A stretch of DNA of 64,000 nucleotides from Bacillota bacterium (GTDB lineage Bacteria; Bacillota; Clostridia; Acetivibrionales; DTU013), in contig JAEYOP010000022.1 of NCBI GenBank assembly GCA_023411575.1, positions 54,666 through 118,665 on the forward strand, read 5' to 3'. The translations under genes and the position numbers were made by a program. Shown here piece after piece: positions 61,597 to 64,000 of the stretch (within the stretch, counting starts at the first letter, position 1; each line of letters starts with the position of its first letter). Below the pieces are notes generated by a model. That model saw nothing but the letters and a program-made list of their open reading frames with translations, was not told where the DNA came from and did not search any database.

Positions 61597-62201
61597 ATGA
61601 AGGGATGGAAAATCCGAATCGGAGCAGAAGAAGAGAACTGGCTCTGATCCTGGTATCCGAGCTGGCTGAGCTGAGCCGCCTGCTGGACTGCACCGCGGCC
61701 GAAGTGGAAAAGGGCTCCTGCGCCTTTTATGAAGAGGCCTTCCAGGAAAAGCAGCCGGAATTGGAATCGGTTTTGAACGATTACCAGAGGAATATGGATC
61801 GGATCAAAGAGCTTCACGGCGAAATGACCGCCGCTATCAATGCATGGTACGCATTCTCCAAGGACGAACGGGAAATGGGGAAGATCACCTATCCTATCCG
61901 GTTCCACAGCAGAAAAAAGGCGCTTTACAAAACGATAGAGAGGCTGAACGGGGAAATTTCCAGTCTCGCCATAAACAACCGGTTCATAAAAGAACAGCTT
62001 GTCAACCTGGAGCAGCAGCTTGAAATAAAGGCGGTCAGCCTTGCCCGCGCCGGGAACGGTTTCCGGGAATACGAACAGCTTTTGTTGAAGCAAAAGAGCC
62101 TGTCGGATGAACTGAAATACCTTCTTCCGACCATACCGGGCCTGTGCCCGGCGGAGCTTTCCGGCGGCGGCCTGGAGAGGCTTGCCGCACGATGCCGCTG
62201 A
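61593..62201 (+). CDS. Coiled-coil protein of unknown function
   Basis: 202 residues, mostly long helices (LESVLNDYQRNMDRIKELHG and NRFIKEQLVNLEQQLEIK), a few cysteines, and a proline-rich end. No family recognised. The start is GTG 61593, overlapping the previous stop by four bases, with AGAAGG upstream; ATG 61605 is an alternative. Coupling to the SH3 protein suggests that the two act together at the envelope or cell surface, by inference. Confidence 0.55.
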   Translation: MNEGMENPNRSRRRELALILVSELAELSRLLDCTAAEVEKGSCAFYEEAFQEKQPELESVLNDYQRNMDRIKELHGEMTAAINAWYAFSKDEREMGKITYPIRFHSRKKALYKTIERLNGEISSLAINNRFIKEQLVNLEQQLEIKAVSLARAGNGFREYEQLLLKQKSLSDELKYLLPTIPGLCPAELSGGGLERLAARCR

Positions 62202-62214
62202 ACTGAATCACCGA

Positions 62215-63219
62215 TCAGTAGGGAAACGAATCGGGATAAGCTGCAATGTCCTCGAAAATCGCCGCCTTATAGGAACCGCCCCCGTCCAGATCCGGCTTCT
62301 CGATTGAATTGGTCCCCTCTGTCGCAACTGCTCCGTCCCGGACGGTCAGGGTAATGTTCAGGTTATACTCCTTCGTTTGATAATTGATATTGATAATGCC
62401 ATTCGCACGATAAAAGATGTCCGTTATTTTATAGCCGTGATCCGTTATTTCTTTCAAAATCCCGGGAGCGCCTTTCAATTTGAGCAAATTCGCCTCGCTT
62501 ATGGGGATGCCGCCGTATTCCTTAAACATTCCCGTTTCTTCGTCGAAGTGCAGATAATACCGTTTCCAGGTGTGGCCCGTCCCGTCGGGCAACAAGTCGA
62601 AGGCTCCCGGATAGGTATAAAATTGCAAATCTCCCGCGTATTCCAGACCTTCGCCCGCATGCCCCAACTCATAAGGGGCGCCTCCCCGCACGGACCAGAC
62701 GTGGGAAAGGGAACCGCTTCCTCCATAGCCCTCTTCGGCGTAAAACAACTTCTGCTTGCCGACATCCCAAATGGCGGCGGTATCGGAGTAGATGTTTCCG
62801 TCGAAAAGCTTCCTGGCGCCGGATTCGTCGGCATACCACACCTGACCGGCAAAAGAGCCCTCGATGCTGCTTTCCTGTTCCATGTTGACAAGGGCAAATA
62901 ACTCAAGCTTGCTGTCTTTATCATAATCGTCGCTGTATGAGGCCGTAACAGTACTTCCGGAAGGCAGCGCACTTTCAAGCTCCTGCAAAAGCGGCTCCTC
63001 CGTCGGCGGGATCTTTTCTATACTTGAAGCGGTGTCCGTTTCCGAAGTTTTATCCGTTGGAGAAATTTTGTCTATTGACGAAATTCCGTCTGTGCCCGCG
63101 GTGGAAGCCTCCTGGAGCGGTCCCGCTGTTTCCGTATGTGCACAGGCCACTGCAACGACCATAATCATTCCAACAACAAAAAGCATTAAGAAAGGCATTT
63201 GCCCTTTTTTTGCATTCAT
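62215..63219 (-). CDS. Probable lipoprotein of unknown function
   Basis: 334 residues. A signal peptide with a lipobox (VVAVAC) gives lipid-modified C26 or so; then a Ser/Thr/Asp-rich linker of about 50 residues (KISPTDKTSETDTASS) and a beta-rich domain with YSDDYDKDSKLELFALV, a pattern seen in calcium-binding or FG-GAP-like repeats. The domain family was not identified. The start is ATG 63219 with GGAGGGA six bases ahead; the frame is open further upstream to 63324. It faces the coiled-coil gene tail-to-tail. Confidence 0.6.
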   Translation of the reverse strand: MNAKKGQMPFLMLFVVGMIMVVAVACAHTETAGPLQEASTAGTDGISSIDKISPTDKTSETDTASSIEKIPPTEEPLLQELESALPSGSTVTASYSDDYDKDSKLELFALVNMEQESSIEGSFAGQVWYADESGARKLFDGNIYSDTAAIWDVGKQKLFYAEEGYGGSGSLSHVWSVRGGAPYELGHAGEGLEYAGDLQFYTYPGAFDLLPDGTGHTWKRYYLHFDEETGMFKEYGGIPISEANLLKLKGAPGILKEITDHGYKITDIFYRANGIININYQTKEYNLNITLTVRDGAVATEGTNSIEKPDLDGGGSYKAAIFEDIAAYPDSFPY

Positions 63220-63320
63220 AAACGTCCCTCCGCTCATTGAAAAACCCCTTTGCCAGCATATTGAAGACGCTTCCAAAGAGGTTTTTGTTCCTGCTTTTTC
63301 ATACAATGCCAATATTAATA

Positions 63321-63668
63321 TCAATAAACCAGTATTACGGCAACCAGCTTAAGGGGCGTATCTCCACTGCATTCTATGGAGTGGGAGGCTCCGTTGCCTG
63401 TGAGGACCGCGTCTCCCGGATTTACTTCCCGGACGGTTCCGTTGTCGTTCACAATCCCCTTGCCTTCCAGGATGTAAAAAATCTCTTCTTCTCCCGCATG
63501 CTCGTGCACCCCGATGGAGCAGCCCGGGTTAATCGTGATTCGAGCGACAAGACGCGCTTTCCCGGTCAGTTCTTCCTTCATGAAAATGTGGGTGAGCTCG
63601 ACGCTGCCTTTGCCGCCGCGCATCTGGTTCTTTATCTCCCGGACCATTTCATTTTCGTTGCGAATCAT
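63321..63668 (-). CDS. Cupin domain protein
   Basis: 115 residues. A single cupin fold: motif 1 GCSIGVHEHAGEEEIFYILEG (H, H, E ligands in HEHxGEEE) and motif 2 NPGDAVLTGNGASHSIEC. Single cupins bind metal and often small carbohydrates or act as ligand sensors. GGAGGCG lies about eight bases before ATG 63668; an earlier in-frame ATG at 63686 has no such site. Its leader holds a strong hairpin. Function unknown. Confidence 0.85.
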   Translation of the reverse strand: MIRNENEMVREIKNQMRGGKGSVELTHIFMKEELTGKARLVARITINPGCSIGVHEHAGEEEIFYILEGKGIVNDNGTVREVNPGDAVLTGNGASHSIECSGDTPLKLVAVILVY

Positions 63669-63696
63669 GAAAATCGCCTCCAACATCTTAAATTAC

Positions 63697-63769
63697 CCTG
63701 TTGTGCCAGCCGATTTTATTCGTTGCTCAAATGTTTCAAACCACTCATAAGAGCGGCTTGCACAACAGG
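63697..63769 (-). other. Long hairpin in the leader of the cupin gene
   Basis: CCTGTTGTGCCAGCCG and CGGCTTGCACAACAGG pair with one mismatch across a 41-base loop. On the minus strand it ends about 20 bases before the cupin ribosome binding site. It may be an attenuator or operator, or part of a repeat. The 332-base gap from 63669 holds this, a terminator at 63851 and an edge palindrome. Confidence 0.55.
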
Positions 63770-63810
63770 TTATTTACATTGATTATAACCGCTGGACAAA
63801 ATGTCGTTGA

Positions 63811-63828
63811 TTGAAAAAGTAAATTCTA
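63811..63828. repeat. Imperfect 18-bp repeat, copy 1
   Basis: TTGAAAAAGTAAATTCTA recurs with two changes at 63977-63994, inside the right-edge palindrome. Confidence 0.4.
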
Positions 63829-63850
63829 CCGGATAAATTCAAGAAAAAAT

Positions 63851-63895
63851 GCACAAGTAAACTCCATTTTTGGAGGCTTGTGCGTTTTCTTTTCT
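63851..63895. terminator. Terminator, probably bidirectional
   Basis: GCACAAG...CTCC and GGAG-CTTGTGC (63851-63883) form a stem, followed by TTTTCTTTTC on plus and preceded by A residues that give T on minus. The gene it ends on plus is not visible; on minus it would end something to the right of the window. Confidence 0.6.
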
Positions 63896-63958
63896 ACGGG
63901 AAAAGGATATAATGGAAACAGAAATAGACCATAAGAACCGAAAAATTTGCATGCAAAA

Positions 63959-64000
63959 GGGGCAACTGGAACCTAGTTGAAAAACTAAATTCCACTTGCC
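63959..64000. repeat. Near-perfect palindrome cut by the right window edge
   Basis: GGCAACTGGAACCTAGTT and AACTAAATTCCACTTGCC are inverted copies with three mismatches around a short loop. It contains copy 2 of the 18-bp repeat (63977-63994). It may continue beyond the edge and could be an end of a repeat element. Confidence 0.5.

Overview
The window looks like chromosome of a strictly anaerobic, fermentative Firmicute of class Clostridia. The grounds are: a FapR-type fatty acid operon (fapR-plsX-fabH-fabD-fabG-acpP-fabF-rnc), the smc-ftsY and ylxM-ffh-rpsP-khpA-rimM-trmD blocks, a Bacillus/Clostridium-type SOS box at recA, purine-rich ribosome binding sites with several TTG starts, and ferredoxin-linked indolepyruvate oxidoreductase. 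The species cannot be fixed from the sequence alone. Base composition is roughly balanced, with a clearly AT-richer patch at about 21.3-23.6 kb and moderately AT-rich DNA at about 48-56 kb.

Layout. 0-4 kb: 3' end of an AI-2E family transporter gene, a ROK sugar kinase/regulator, a Tyr-Phe tRNA pair on the minus strand and a beta-CASP metallo-beta-lactamase nuclease. 4-10 kb: lactate permease-like transporter, then iorA-iorB, a phenylacetate-CoA ligase-like enzyme and a double ACT protein, which look like an aromatic amino acid / aryl acid module. 10-16 kb, minus strand: moxR-DUF58-transglutaminase operon, a 222-bp imperfect palindrome, and L-lactate dehydrogenase. 16-21 kb: cinA, murJ, recA (with SOS promoter), recX. 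21-24 kb: AT-rich accessory patch (methyltransferase, PIN toxin with a small downstream partner, GNAT acetyltransferase, small protein). 24-27.6 kb: an unrecognised membrane protein whose best ribosome binding site is out of frame, then rimO and pgsA. 27.8-40.5 kb: fatty acid synthesis operon, rnc, a radical SAM protein, smc, ftsY.

40.6-56.1 kb holds material that splits ftsY from ylxM-ffh, genes that are adjacent in Bacillus subtilis: a UPF0182 membrane protein, an Lhr-type helicase, a MacB-like ABC exporter with a previously easy-to-miss 48-residue membrane peptide gene and a divergent TetR regulator, and a divergent cluster with a HTH-like/single-pass membrane protein and two exported proteins of unknown function. 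56.1-60 kb: ylxM-ffh, rpsP (behind a branched leader structure), khpA, rimM, trmD. 60-64 kb: an SH3-domain membrane protein with a heptapeptide repeat, a coiled-coil protein, a lipoprotein, a cupin protein, and palindromic intergenic DNA at the right edge.

Most genes are housekeeping. The best candidates for something undescribed are the divergent membrane-sensor/exported-protein cluster at 52.1-56.1 kb, the large palindrome at 15.1-15.3 kb, the rpsP leader structure, the palindrome overlapping the ylxM promoter, the reversed-order PIN pair, and the small peptide gene behind the ABC permease. No CRISPR array, complete insertion sequence, prophage or rRNA gene was seen. Start codons were chosen by ribosome binding site and family alignment from memory; no database search was possible.
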